Below, in pieces: positions 11,336 to 23,374 of a DNA stretch of 64,000 bases. A model generated the notes under the pieces. That model saw only the letters and a list, made by a program, of their open reading frames with translations. It was not told the DNA's origin and did not search any database. Every line of letters begins with the position of its first letter. Position 1 is the stretch's first letter. The stretch is from assembly GCA_961205875.1 (NCBI GenBank), contig OY540813.1, forward strand, positions 1,273,001-1,337,000, read 5' to 3'. The DNA comes from Sialis fuliginosa. Taxonomy: Eukaryota; Arthropoda; Insecta; Megaloptera; Sialidae. The position numbers and the translations under genes were made by a program.

Positions 11336-11343
11336 CTTTGTAG

Positions 11344-13499
11344 AATGTGAGAATTTTGTTTGTTCGTGATACTTCCTGTATGAACGACGTTGCCGGGTCC
11401 GTTTGGGTGGGTTGCTCGGTAATTCGTTTGAATATTTATACATGACCAGAGATAAAGTACAAGTGTACCGGATGTGGTGGTGTTATTTTAGTTTTGTTTA
11501 GAACTTCTGGTGTATTGTTTGTCAAAGTTATCTTATTTGTTGAAACGTGTTTTGTTTTGGAGGTTGGAATGGACGAATTTGGAGGTATAAAGCAGTGGTT
11601 ATTAACATTTTTTGACATGAATAACGTATAGTGTTTCTAGGCGGGTATTTTAGAAACTTGGTGTAACGCGCAGAGATAAATTTACGCGCTAGTGTAAATT
11701 TAAAATCAGTATGTCGAGACACTCAGAGCAGCTACCAAGCGGGTTTTGATCTCAAATTATAGATCTCGATTACAAGTACAAATCAATACATTTGACCGGT
11801 TTTAATTAGTGAAAATTTTCATATTATAAAAAATTAAATTTCGCATTTCCGCGATTTCGCTTACATTGAGCGAGTTTACAAGCTACATTTCTTTAAGTAT
11901 CGGGTTATTTAAAATGCCTGAAACTGGTTTTATTTTTCCATTGTTTTAAAAAAAAAAACATTTAAAATATTATAATATTTAAAAGTTTTAGTTGTTAAAA
12001 CTATTTTTACAATACAAAGTAAGAATTTAAAGTATTTTTGACCGAATGAGACCAAGTAAATTCCGGTTCAATATTTTTTTTAATCTAACGTTAATTATTT
12101 AAAAAAAATTCAAATTTTACAAAAAAAAAAAAAAGTTATGATATTGTTCTCGTCAGTTTTGACGTATATAATATCTCCAAGTATCTATTAAGTACATCTC
12201 CCGGAAACACAAAGTAAATTTTAAAACGTTGAAACCGACAAGTCAACCTTTTGTCCCGTAAACTTTAAATTCAATCGAGAGAATATAAAACATCTAAATG
12301 AGAAATCCATGGAAAAAAGCAGAAAATCAAAACGGCAGAAACGGTTTTTTAAGTGATATCTGAATCAAGCTATCATTGGACCTTTGTTCTTCATACTGAC
12401 ATTACATCCAGTGGCGTAGGAAAAAAATATATATACTGTTAATTAACTCGATACAAAAAAATATCTGCCTTGGGAACCATAGGACTTTCTTATACCTAAC
12501 CTAACCTAATAGTGAATTGTATACGTGATTCTTTGTTTATTAAAACATTTCTAACAAACTAACAAGAAAGAACAAAATGAATAATTTTATATTTATATAA
12601 CAAGTGATTTTTTTTAACGTAACAACTTAAAACGGATGTTTACTCTTGTAAATTTTTGGATTTTTGAATTATTTTTGAAATAAGAAAAAAATGTTTTAGA
12701 TAAAAAATGTCGAGTATGTTATTATCTATAATTTATTTCCCATACATTTTTTTCTCTGTTATGAACCATTTAAATACATTTTTTTCTTCAAAAATTCGTT
12801 TTTACAAAAAAATGAATAGAACATAAATTATAGATATAGATATTACCTACATTTTTTAACTTGACCATTTTTCTCTATTTCGCACTGTTTCAGAGTAATT
12901 CGAAAAATTAAAAAATCGACGTAGGTAAACATCCGTATCCGGTTGAAAGATCGTTTTCAAAAATAGGACGTTTTCTTCCCAGCCAAAAATTAATCTTAAA
13001 TATAAAATATCACCTTTCTACGATTTGTCGTATTTGAGTTACAGCGCTTACAGACAGACGCTTTTCTTTACGTTCTGAATAATCTGCTCTTATCTCGGAC
13101 ATGATTTTTTGACGGTATTATAATACTTCCGTTTCTTTCAGAAAACGGAAGTAAAAAGTAAAATTTAAATTAGTCGCGCCGCTGATATCCGAAATGTCGG
13201 CCAATCCGACTTTATCATTCGATTTTCATTTAACACAAGCGTAAATAATAGAAAGAGACAAAAGACAATTCTATCTCAAACATTGCATATATCTGTCTCA
13301 CTTTGTTATATGTAATTGGTTATATATATACATCATTAGAAGGTGCGAGATAAACCAAATGAAATTTCCATTAGTAGATACAATATTACCAGTGTTTGAT
13401 CTTGGGGAATCGTTTTTTAACTGACTCGTAGTTCATCTTTAACCCCGCAGTAGGCATGCAATTAACAGATATCACATAAATCGGTTTATTAATTAAGTA
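11344..13499. other. Gene-free stretch containing a large dispersed repeat
   Basis: From about 12,410 to 13,150 lies a repeat also found in intron 3 of lectin genes 2 (36.4-37.3 kb) and 6 (47.95-48.65 kb) and, inverted, near 24.37-24.62 kb. Landmarks: GGACTTTCTTATACCTAACC, AAAATGTCGAGTATGTTATT, CATCCGTATCCGGTTGAAAG and ACGATTTGTCGTATTTGAGT. The two minus-strand frames near 11.5 kb have no recognisable features. Confidence 0.6.
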
Positions 13500-14057
13500 G
13501 GGTCAACTGGGGTAAAAGTGAAACAAAATACATGTTTTTTGCCAGTTAACGATACAAATTCATACTTTAATTTTTTCTACTAGATGCGCTTATGAATAAT
13601 CATTACGTCATTTGAACTGTACGATACAACACGGACTTTAAAAATTAAAAAAGTGTGTTTCATTTTTAACCTCTAATTTGGGAAAAAGTGAAACAGGCCT
13701 CTAATGGAAAATATTTCTCGAAAAATTAAAGGAAAAGCTACAAAGGTAACTTTGATTTATCTTCTTTGTGGCATATCAATGTGAAATTGTAACTTTAATT
13801 AATATCTGAGCTATACAGAAAGTTATGTGCAAAGAATTAAAATTTAATTCACACGTTTTGACATCGACTAACAGGGAAATCTGTAGGGGTGACACATCAC
13901 TTATATTAGGCGATTCATATTTTCTGGTCGCTTTAATAAACATTTATGATGATGTCAGTTTTTATAATTCTCTTATAAACAAATTTGTTTTTTAGTTGCA
14001 AGCTTGTTTCAATTTTACCCCATTTTTTTGGTGTTTCATATTTATCCCGCTCGACCC
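13500..14057. mobile_element. TA-flanked MITE (GGGTCAACTGGGGTAAAAGT), copy 1
   Basis: Left end GGGTCAACTGGGGTAAAAGT and right end with ATCCCGCTCGACCC form an imperfect inverted terminus of about 27 bp, with TA at both flanks. Interior landmarks such as CTAGATGCGCTTATGAATAA and TTTGACATCGACTAACAGGG recur nearly unchanged in the copy at 25,522-26,057. No transposase frame. Confidence 0.85.
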
Positions 14058-15540
14058 TAATTGTTTGTTAAATGGGAAAGCCACTGTGATGGATTTTTTT
14101 TAAAGTGTTCATATTCAAAAATATATATTCATTTAAAGGTTTTCCAGCGGATTATTTCCAAAATAACGAATTTTCCGAGGACATTTTTCAGACAAAAGTT
14201 TCATGGTTTCGAGTGCGGGCTAAATATTATTTACTTAAAAAAATGTCCTATACCCGATCCTAAAATAATTAATTACAGCTGTGAAAAATTCCTGATTCGT
14301 CAGAGTGGCTTTTCTCTTTGATATTTTTATGGGTATTACAAGCCTTGTATAAAGCAAAAATAAAGTGTTTTTTTGAATAATTAATAAAACATAAATTGTG
14401 GATAATATTCTTTACAAATTTTATCTATAAAATATTTTTATAATTCGCACCGTTTTAAAAATAATTAAAAATTGATATTGTTAAGTAATTTTAGTAAATG
14501 TATTTGTCTATATATGATTTAACTTTTTTATAAATCTGGAGAAACACATTTCGACACTTGACACGACCTATCCCGGGGTAATTTGAGTGTAGTTTATTTT
14601 TATATAAGATAAGGCATAATGTATTTAGTATTTTTTTTTTATATTTAAGTTTCCAAGGATATTTTTATGATGCAATAAATTTTAATGGCTTATATTGTTT
14701 TTTTTTAAACAATGATGGAACTTGTCATTAGTAAATATGTCACTATTAGATTATGTAATAATAAATAAAGTTCGGTAAAGGGTATAAATGAAACGAAAGC
14801 AAAAACTGTATACAGGGTGTTCCATGCAAAAATGTTGGCTGATGTGTTATTTTCAACTGGATGCAGTTAGTATAAGTAAATATTGCTAAACTGTTTTTTT
14901 CGAATTAAAACTATGAAACATGTCAATTTTTTGTTTTGTTTTCAATTTCGTTAAAAGTGTGTTTATTGTATTAAAAAATAACGCGAAAAGTTGCGCAGGT
15001 CTGTATCTTAAACCATCTTTGAGATATGGTATCTCAGACATTTTTATTTACGAGAATTTTCAAAAAAAAATTACATGATTTTCGGCTTATTTTAATTGAT
15101 TAAGCAATGTCTTTTTAAGTAATTTTTTTATGATCTACCGCGTAAAAATAGACCCTACTGTGCAAAGGGCAAAACAAAATAAGAAAAATAAAATAAACTA
15201 CAACATGCATTCGTATATAAGAGAAATAATATAGAAAAGCGTTTGTAAAGTCAGAATTTAATAGAAATAAGATTAGATCAAACGGAATTTAAATAGAAAC
15301 GCGTACAAAAGTTGTACAAATATGCTGTATGATGTGCATAACAGGGCCCTATTTAGGATCTAAGCTGAACACGTGGTGCGGGCCCCCCTTTTGGGAGTGA
15401 TTTTTTGAAAAATTAATCTGCAAAAATTTTAGAGCAATTTTCTAACTAAAAACAAAGAAAGATAAAAAAACACATTACCATATCGCTCAGCACCAGCCTT
15501 GGACGCTTTAACATCAAAGTATATTGTTTTTTTTAGGATT
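14058..15540. other. Gene-free stretch with an ACAGGGTGTTCC-type repeat
   Basis: The frame at 14,061-14,321 has no recognisable domain and lysine/phenylalanine-rich, AT-driven composition. From about 14,812 (ACAGGGTGTTCCATGC) to 15,130 is a diverged relative of the foldback arms at 20.2-20.9 kb (AGGTCTGTATCTTAAACC, CGTTAAAAGTGTGTTTATTG). No gene. Confidence 0.55.
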
Positions 15541-16007
15541 GATGTTACTAATAAAACAAGTAACTCTTTATTTAATCAATTTTATTACCAAAGTCCGCAA
15601 ATATAGTTTGGTTTTTAAATTATAGCCTTTTATTTTGATTATGTTTTTTCTCCAGTAATGTATAAAGTAAAACCAGTAATGAGTATGCAGTGATGGACAC
15701 TTGCTAATGATAAGTACTACGACACAAAAGATATAAAAGAAGGAATCGTCAAATTTGAAACAATATAAAGCAGTTTCTATGATAATATAATAATTAATAA
15801 ATAAATTATATTAATAATTAGTTTAAATGTCCACCATTTTGACACCTATTGGCCGATTGTCATCAAATCACGCTGTAAGACAGTTAAATGTATATAGATT
15901 AATATTCAGAAATGGTAGTAATAAAATATCAACACATATTTCTAATTCAGTACTTTAATTAAAAATTTGCATTACTGGGGTCATATCTAAGACTGGTGCC
16001 AGTACCT
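15541..16007. mobile_element. MITE family A, 5'-truncated copy
   Basis: It begins within ATGTTACTAATAAAACAAGT and runs to the intact right terminus GACTGGTGCCAGTACCT followed by TA. The left terminus is missing; sequence before it is unrelated. Confidence 0.8.
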
Positions 16008-17729
16008 TATTTATTTGAATTACCCTTCTGTCAATAACTACGAACTACCTAAATCTCATAGTCTTAAATATTGTAAATTGTTAATTTAATCCAGTCGTGC
16101 CCAGCGTTTTTGTTAAGATTTTGCGTTGCTGTAAGATTATTTGAATTCGAATGGGTTAGAAATTATCCTTATTTTCGAGTATTGGACTGAATACATCAAC
16201 AATGCAATTACGTTCTGGAGTTTTAGTATACTCAGATAGGTATGAATTGATGACAGAAAAATCAGCAATATCGGTAACAAAAAAAAATTGGGTTAAATTA
16301 TTTCAAATATTTTCATTTATGAATTAATGTTTTGAAAAGACCAGTGCCAAAGTGGCACTATGTGTATAAATACGGCCCTGGTGCATACGTTAATTTCAGG
16401 CGAAGAAAACAATATTTGGATGTCTCTCTCTCGGGGATATTACTTGCGGCAAAACACGGGTGGCCGAGGGGGGGGGGGGGGGGGGGTAGGGGATGATAAA
16501 GTATATATGAAAAGCAATTGCATTGTTATATGTGATTTAGAAACGAATTTTCATAACTTTAGCGGATGTAATGCGGTTTTAGATGACATATGAAATATTT
16601 TATTTGCAACAGAGAGAAAAATGGAAAAATTACAATTCCTGAATAAAAATTTACTTTGAAATATATCAATAATTTACAGACTTGTTATAAAAAAAACATC
16701 TGCAGAGTAAATGCACAGTGCTTCCTCGTGCTAAATTCACCAAAGGTAGTTTATTATTGAACAATTTAAATAAAAACCGATAGTGTTTAGATAAATTGGT
16801 TAACCATTTAATTTTTATACAATTTTACTAAAAAATATTAGTTCGAAATTTTTCTTAAAACGAAATTTTGAAATCGGAGAACATTTTTTCTGTCTCAATC
16901 TGAAACGATCACAAAGCTTCTCATATCTTCGATATTGTGAGGAAGCAATTATAATATTTTATTTAAAAATACCTAATCCTGTAAATTATTATTGCAATAC
17001 GGATTTGAGTTCCATTTTTAGTTTCGCATTTGCACGCATTTGTTTTTATCTAATAATATTTTGGAATACTGCCCTTCCTCAGGATGCAAGCTATCTCTCT
17101 GCCAAATTTCATCACTTTTCGTTTTGTGTCTATCTTTGTATGTGTGACTGTGTGAATTCTTGTCACACGCATAACTCATGAACCACTGAACTGATATTAA
17201 TGAAACTTGGTGGGATGGTTGGGTCTGGCTAGAGGACGGTCCATTTAAAAAATCGTATGTAAGAGTGAAATATTTATTTTTTCAAGATTTCTCAAGAACG
17301 ACACATGTTACGTGAAAATTTTATAGAATCTTTTTTGTGGAGCATTGAATTTTCTATAATATAGGTCACCACAACTTTAGAAGTTTTTTTTTACAAAAGC
17401 TATTTTTTCATTATAAAAAAAAATATAAAAAAATAAAAATTAAATTGAATCCGATCTATAAGAATAGACTTTAAAACCGCATTCGGTTTAATTTATGGTC
17501 GACATATTTTGGCATGCTCGCAAATATCTGGAGAGCGGCGTAACAATAGATGGCGGGTTTTTTATTTGTAGATTTAGGGGTAACCGTTTCTATCATTCCA
17601 TACAGTCTGTAATAGACTTTAGATTGAATCAATGAAACCCTGGCTAAAGTACGTTGCTATATATATATATATACTTCTTCTGTTCATCAGTGCTTCTCAA
17701 ACTTTTTATAATTTTTTTGTGGTAAAAAC
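16008..17729. other. Gene-free, repeat-rich stretch
   Basis: A 19-base G run lies at 16,468-16,486 inside a meaningless frame. At about 16,700-16,800 is an inverted copy of the repeat containing GGTGAATTTAGCACGAGGAA that is tandem at 22.2-23.0 kb. From 16,900 to 17,340 is the dispersed repeat with ATCACAAAGCTTCTCATATC and CATAACTCATGAACCACTGA. A short (TA)n lies near 17,660. No gene. Confidence 0.55.
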
Positions 17730-18600
17730 GATATGGATGACTGGGACGATTGGAATGTGCCCTGGGATAATCAGGGTAGGAATTTTGTTTTAATCCATTA
17801 TACTAATCCATACTAATATTATAAATGCGAAAGTGTGTTTGTTTGTCTGTCTGTTTGTTACCTTTTCACGGCTAAACCGATCTTGATGAAATTTGACAGG
17901 GAGATAGCATGCACTCTGAGAAAGGACATAGGCTACTTCGAATCCCTAAGGGGCTACTGGTTTGTTTGCTACATACAATGCTGGTTTTCAAGCGTGTTTT
18001 GGCGCTGGATTATTGTCATGGTTTCAATGTGTGTTGGCTTCACACGATACTTGATTTTGTAGATGGTTTTGATACGTGCTAAGTGACAGTTGTAATATCA
18101 ACATAATATTATAGTGGATATGGATTATGAAAATAAAAAAAATCCTTTGGGTGAACAATATATAATTAACAGGATCGATCTTATGAGGTATGTTTAATAA
18201 TACTATGAATGGTTGTAATTAGTTTCATTCGATCCGGCGGAAAAAATATCATGGGGATGGGGGTTTCGAAGTCTACGGGTAGCAGCTAGTAATATTATAA
18301 TTTAGAAAGTAACCCTATCTTTGTTACATTTTAACGCCTAAACCGCAATTTTTTTATTGCAAAAAAAGATATAGATGACTGGGACGACCAGGATGTGCCC
18401 TGGGCCAATCAGGGTAGGAATTTTATTTTAATCCATTATACTAATAATATTATAATTTAGAAAGTAACTCTATCTTTGTTACATTTTAACGCCTAAACCG
18501 CAATTTTTTTATTGCAAAAAAAATTAAATAAGGATGACCTTAATCATGGTAGGATTTTTATTTTGATCGATTATACTAATAATATTATAATTTAGAAAGT
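17730..18600 (+). repeat. Repeated exon-like motif encoding VPW(D/A)NQG, upstream cluster
   Basis: At 17,730-17,780 and 18,368-18,418 two ~50-bp segments read in one frame as MDDWDDWNVPWDNQGR and DIDDWDDQDVPWANQGR; a third, degenerate copy lies near 18,520-18,556. Each is followed by GGAATTTT and AATCCATTATACTAATA; the later copies sit in tandem units sharing CGCCTAAACCGCAATTTTTT. A related set of three occurs at 44.2-44.55 kb just after lectin gene 4. No start, splice or domain context lets me call a gene, and I do not recognise the peptide. Confidence 0.55.
17811..18290. mobile_element. Dispersed element ending in AGCAGCTAGT
   Basis: It begins ACTAATATTATAAATGCGAA, continues through TTTCACGGCTAAACCGATCT and ACTTCGAATCCCTAAGGGGC, and ends GTCTACGGGTAGCAGCTAGT followed again by AATATTATAA. 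This start and CAGCTAGT end resemble a class of non-autonomous elements (SINE- or Helitron-like) widespread in insect genomes. Its plus-strand frame is not a gene. Confidence 0.6.
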
Positions 18601-18952
18601 GATGGGGAAAGAAATGAAGACGAAAGTTACGTTTCATTAGGGTGCCACTGTTTGAGGGTCGCTGGAGTATTGTAGTGTGCCGGTGTCCCCATTATTTGAT
18701 TTGACTTTTTGTTGTACAGTTGAATGTTTTCACGTTGGAATGTTCAATCTCCTGGACGAATATTTTTAAATTGTGGAGATAGTTTTGTAGGTTATTTAGC
18801 GTGTATTGGAAATCCCCCTCCCCGATACCCCCTTACCCCACCGCCCCTCCGATCATTCGCAGTATTTTGTTGTTTGATTTTATTTATATTCATTCAAATA
18901 GATTCGTCTAAAAAATTTAAAATTCTATCAAAAAAAATAAAAATAAAATAAT

Positions 18953-19438
18953 GTACTGGCACCAGTCTTGGATAATACCCCAGTGTTGGACACTTGTTTA
19001 ATTAAATGTGCTAAATTAGAAATATTTGTTTATATTTAATTACATACTGGCATTATTGAATCATAATCTATAAACACTTAACTGTAAAACAGCTTAATTT
19101 GATGAAAATCGGTCAATAGGTGTCAAAATGGGGGACATTTGTGCTAATTATTAGTGTAATTTATTTATTTATTAATTATTATATTATCATAGCATCTGCT
19201 TTATTGTTTATAATTTTACGTTTCTTTATTTTATAACTTTTGTATATCCATAAACAAAAAATTAAAAGCTATCATTAAAAAAACTGTATTTGCGGACTTT
19301 AGTAATTAAATTGATTAAATAAAGAGTTACTTGTTTTATTAGTAACATGAGTTCATGAGAATTACTAAAAAGAAGCCAATCAATCCCAGAAAACTGTATA
19401 CCTTGCTTTTAAAGCAATCAAGACTGGTGCTAGTACCT
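18953..19438. mobile_element. MITE family A copy (reverse orientation)
   Basis: Left terminus TACTGGCACCAGTCTTGG and right terminus AAGACTGGTGCTAGTACCT. The interior carries the family landmarks as complements (TTTGATGAAAATCGGTCAAT, TTACTTGTTTTATTAGTAAC). Confidence 0.8.
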
Positions 19439-20179
19439 TATAAGGTTATTCATAACGATTGTAATGATTTTAAAATAGTTTTTTGGTAATATCCACCCAA
19501 AGTTATATAATACACTAACTGTTACCCACGTGTTTAGTTTAGCATTTGCACGCTAGATGTCTACGCCTTCGCACGTCAATTTTTTCGGGATACAAAGTAA
19601 CATATGTCCTCCCTGCCAAATATCATCTAGATCGGTTTAGCCGTTGAAAGGTAACAATCAAATAGACAGAGTTTATTTCGCATTTATATTATTTTGAATA
19701 AGACTAATAACTTAAAACTTATTAACAAGTGTACTACATGTGCAAATAATCCCAACTACAAAATAAACACGTTCACGTTCACACGCACGAGAGTTAAAAC
19801 TTTAATCCACGTGTTAAAATCAAATAGACGTGAAAAAGAACAATGTTTTAATAGCAGAAAGTAAACCACTGTTTATGTTAGACCTTCTACACTATTTACA
19901 CAGGTGTGTCGGTGTTCATCCCTTCTGCGCCCTCTGTTTACCCCCCCCCCCCCTCGCCCCACAGCCCCTCCCACTGCCCTTACCCAACCAAAGCAAGCAG
20001 AACCTTTCGTCAACCATTATTTCATCGCTTATCAACTTTATAGCCGTTCTACAAAATTGCTAATTAATTATTATTATTACATTAAGTTTTCACTGGGGAA
20101 AAATTCGAAATGAGTTGAATTTTTGTATACACCTACATTTTATCTTTATAAATAAGGTACCAAAAGTCCCCATCAATCC
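19439..20179. other. Gene-free stretch
   Basis: A segment near 19,590-19,680 (CTAGATCGGTTTAGCCGTTG) resembles the end of the AGCAGCTAGT-type element family. A C-rich block lies at 19,940-19,960. The two overlapping frames at 19.8-20.1 kb are driven by that block and show no domain. Confidence 0.45.
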
Positions 20180-20927
20180 CTACGTCTTATTTTCTTGTAT
20201 TTTAGTCGATATTTGTATGACGAGTTGAAGTTCACTGCAGAAAATTTCACTAAAAAATTTAGAATTTTTGATTTCGTTAAAAGTATGTTTATTGTATAGA
20301 AAATGACGTGAAAAGTTGTTTGTTTCAAACCGCAGGTCTGTATCTCAAACCGTTCTCGAGATATAGCCTCTCAAAGTTTTAGTTTTTTCAAATTTTTGGA
20401 GAAAAAAGGCCATAACTTTTGAACGGGTGGTCGGAATTGATTTTAGTTGACGGATTTGGAATCAGCGTATCAAAATCTATATAATGACATGTACAATACC
20501 TTAAAACTCGAAAAAAAAAAATTTCGCGAAAAATCGAAAAAATTCAAAGGGGTATACCTTAAAAAAATGTCGATTTTTGACCAAATTTTTTTTGTCGAAT
20601 TTTAAAGTATTATACATGTCATTATATAGATTTTGACACGCTGATTTCAAATCCGTCAACTAAAATCAATTCCGACCACGCGTTCAAAAGTTATGGCCTT
20701 TTTTCTCAAAAAATTTGAAAAAACTAAAACTTTGAGAGGCTATATCTCGAGAACGGTTTGAGATACAGACCTGCGGTTTAAACAGTTCAACTTTTCACGT
20801 CATTTTCTATACAATAAACATACTTTTAACGAAATCAAAAATTCTTAATTTTTTAGTGAAATTTCCTGCAGTGAACTTCAACTCGTCATACAAATATCGA
20901 CTAAAATACAAAAAAAATAAGACGTAG
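20180..20927. repeat. 748-bp foldback (long inverted repeat)
   Basis: Arms of roughly 330-340 bp (about 20,180-20,520 and 20,594-20,927) are nearly complementary through their length, from CTACGTCTTATTTTCTTGTA at the left end to its near-complement at the right. The centre is AT-rich. No coding capacity. Diverged relatives of the arm lie near 14.9 and 21.1 kb. If transcribed it would form a long double-stranded RNA hairpin. Confidence 0.9.
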
Positions 20928-21194
20928 AATCATTTAGTTATTATATAAATATATAAGAATTTATTTTAAAAAGTAAAAGCTTGAATTTTTTTAATAGGAG
21001 GGGGAGGATTGACAAAATATGCTTCCCTTATTAAAAATTTCACGCCTCGCCACTGGAGTCACTATACAATAAAACAATCCTGCGGTTTGAAAATTTCAAC
21101 TTTTCACGTCATTTGTTTATGGATTATTTTTCGGAAAAAAATTATAATTTGGTAACACTATCACAAAATCAATGTAGAAGTTAAAAATGACATT

Positions 21195-21258
21195 TACAGG
21201 GTATTCCATTTAAAAAAAACTTTGTTTTTGTTACAGCGCAAAAATGGAACACCCTGTA
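21195..21258. repeat. 64-bp mini inverted-repeat element
   Basis: TACAGGGTATTCCATTT and AAATGGAACACCCTGTA are inverted complements with one mismatch around a 30-bp centre. ACAGGGTGTTCC termini recur at other elements here (14.8, 61.9 kb), so this may be a solo pair of transposon ends. Confidence 0.75.
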
Positions 21259-21807
21259 TTGTTGAAAATAATTTTACGACGTTGATCCTTTCAGACCAAA
21301 TATGTCTTACGTTCTAGAAAAAGATAACAGATGATGTTTGTCTTAATATTTTCGAATCTGTCGTAATCGATTCTGACCTTTAGAGTGGCGGACGACTTCT
21401 GAAGCTGATAGTACATAATACATATAATAATACAAAAAATATCTGTGTTCACGTTTGTATCATTTAGTCTCAGGGTCGGAGGTGATGACGGTGGTAAGAA
21501 GAGGGGGGGAGGTATATTTGCGGTGGTGCACGGATAGGGGTGAGGCGAGGTTCACTGTACAGAAGTCGACTTTCACAAGAAGTTATGTAACATTTTGTGT
21601 GGCCCTCGGGACGGATATAATAAAGACGTGACGCGAAAATTCTATACCGACCGAACTTCATTGCAGGACCGATTGTAATAGTTTTTCCTCTGTTGTTTTC
21701 ATTTATACTATACACACTACGACGAAAAATTAATCTAATTTGCATATTATTAACTGTAGAGTACGTGCCCACTTGGATTGTTGCTCTGATGAGAGCCGCT
21801 TGTGGAA
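21259..21807. other. Gene-free stretch with diverged MITE B relative
   Basis: Between about 21,300 and 21,410, AAAAAGATAACAGATGATGT and CGATTCTGACCTTTAGAGTG resemble the interior of MITE family B (50.1 and 55.3 kb). The minus-strand frame at 21,470-21,823 has no recognisable domain or signal peptide and ends in the tandem array. Confidence 0.5.
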
Positions 21808-22228
21808 TAGAAACGTTTAACAAGAAATCGTGATGGTAGAAAGTTATTTGTTATTAAATTTAACCGAAATTGGTGTATGGTAGATTTGGGTTAAGTCAAA
21901 TTTGTGTATGATATAGAAATAGAAACGTTTAACAAGAAATCGTGATGGTAGAAAGTTATTAACGAAATTTGGTGTAGGGTAGATTTGGGTAAAGTCAAAT
22001 TTGTGTATGATATAGGAGTAGAAACGTTTAACAAGAAATCGTGATGGTAGAAAGTTATTTGTTATTAAATTTAACCGAAATTGGTGTAGGGTAGATTTGG
22101 GTAAAGTCAAATTTGTGTATGATATAGGAGTAGAAACGTTTAACAAGAAATCGTGATGGTAGAAAGTTTTTTTTATTAAATTTAACTAAAATTGGTGTAG
22201 GGTAGATTTGGGTAAAGTCAAATTTGTA
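21808..22228. repeat. Tandem array, 4 copies of a ~110-bp unit
   Basis: TAGAAACGTTTAACAAGAAA begins copies at about 21,808, 21,919, 22,018 and 22,131; each continues with TCGTGATGGTAGAAAGTT and GGTAGATTTGGGTAAAGTCA. The minus-strand frame across it is a repeat artefact. Confidence 0.92.
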
Positions 22229-22239
22229 GTTTTTATCGT

Positions 22240-23030
22240 AGCAAGTCGAAATTGTTCAATAATTAACTACCTTTGGTGAATTTAGCACGAGGAAGCACTG
22301 TGCATTTACTTGGCAGATGTTTTCTTTTTCTATAAATCTAATTTCAGTAGTAAACACTCCTTAATCCAGGCCTGACCGTTTGTGTTTACTTTTTATATTT
22401 ATCGTAGCAAGTCGAAATTGTTGAATAATTAACTACCTTTGGTGAATTTAGCACGAGGAAGCACTGTGCATTTACTTGGCAAATGTTTTTTTTTAGTAAA
22501 ATTGTATAAAAATTAAATTACTTAGCAATGCCAGGCAATTTATCTAAACACTAACGGTTTTTATTTAAATTGTTGAATAATTACCTACCTTTGGTGAATT
22601 TAGCACGAGGAAGCACTGTGCATTTACTTGGCAAATTTTTTTTTAGTAAAATTGTATAAAAATTAAATTATTTAGCAATGCCAGGCAATTTATCTAAACA
22701 CTATCGGTTTTTATTTAAATTGTTGAATAATTACCTACCTTTGGTGAATTTAGCACGAGGAAGCACTGTGCATTTACTTGGCAGATGTTTTTTAAGTAAA
22801 ATTGTATAAAGATTAAATGATTTAGCAATTCCAGGCAATATATCAGAACATTATCGGTTTTTATTTAAATTATTCAATAATTAACTACCTTTGGTGAATT
22901 TAATACGAGGAAGCACTGTGCATTTACTTGGAATATTTTTTTTCTATAAATCTAATTTCAGTAGTAAACACTCCTTAATCCAGGCCTGACCGTTTGTGTT
23001 TACTTTTTATATTTATCGTAGTTCCCTAGC
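22240..23030. repeat. Tandem array, ~5 copies with GAATTTAGCACGAGGAAGCA
   Basis: The core CTACCTTTGGTGAATTTAGC followed by ACGAGGAAGCACTGTGCATT is repeated five times at a spacing of about 150-170 bp. Single copies are dispersed at 16.7, 28.45 and 30.37 kb, so a dispersed element has been amplified in tandem here. The first and last units share a flank (ACTCCTTAATCCAGGCCTGA). Confidence 0.92.
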
Positions 23031-23039
23031 AAGTCGAAC

Positions 23040-23290
23040 TAGAGCAGAAAGAAAGAAAACCGGGAAAGAATAGCTTCGAAATGCAACTTGTTTCTCGTTG
23101 TGTTATAATATGGTACAGCGGCCGCCTAGCCGCTCTCTCCCAGGACGCGGCGACTGGAGACCGGAGACTGCTCCAAATGCTCTCATAATCATTTCAACAC
23201 CTTATATATTTTTAAAACGCGTTCGATTTTGTACAGCGTTCGCCCCCGAATACATGCGGGCGAACTTTAATTCGTTATTTGCATTTAAAT
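23040..23290. other. Local GC-rich island, unassigned
   Basis: About 23,115-23,180 is strikingly GC-rich for this window (GCGGCCGCCTAGCCGCTCTC) and 23,228-23,265 less so. A 64-residue frame crosses it but has no signal peptide or known motif. It is not repeated elsewhere in the window. It could be a 5'-UTR exon or promoter of a gene on the plus strand, such as the carbonic anhydrase-related gene, but nothing proves it. Confidence 0.3.
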
Positions 23291-23374
23291 GAGGGTTATG
23301 TGATAAATTATGTCCAATATAAATGTTGAATTGTTTACTATTTGACTTGTTCAGAAACAAAAGTGACTGACTCA

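Noticed and set aside
21470-22146. Two minus-strand frames of 117 and 100 residues
   Set aside because: The second is the translation of the 110-bp tandem array and the first partly overlaps a repeat; neither has a recognisable motif or splice context.
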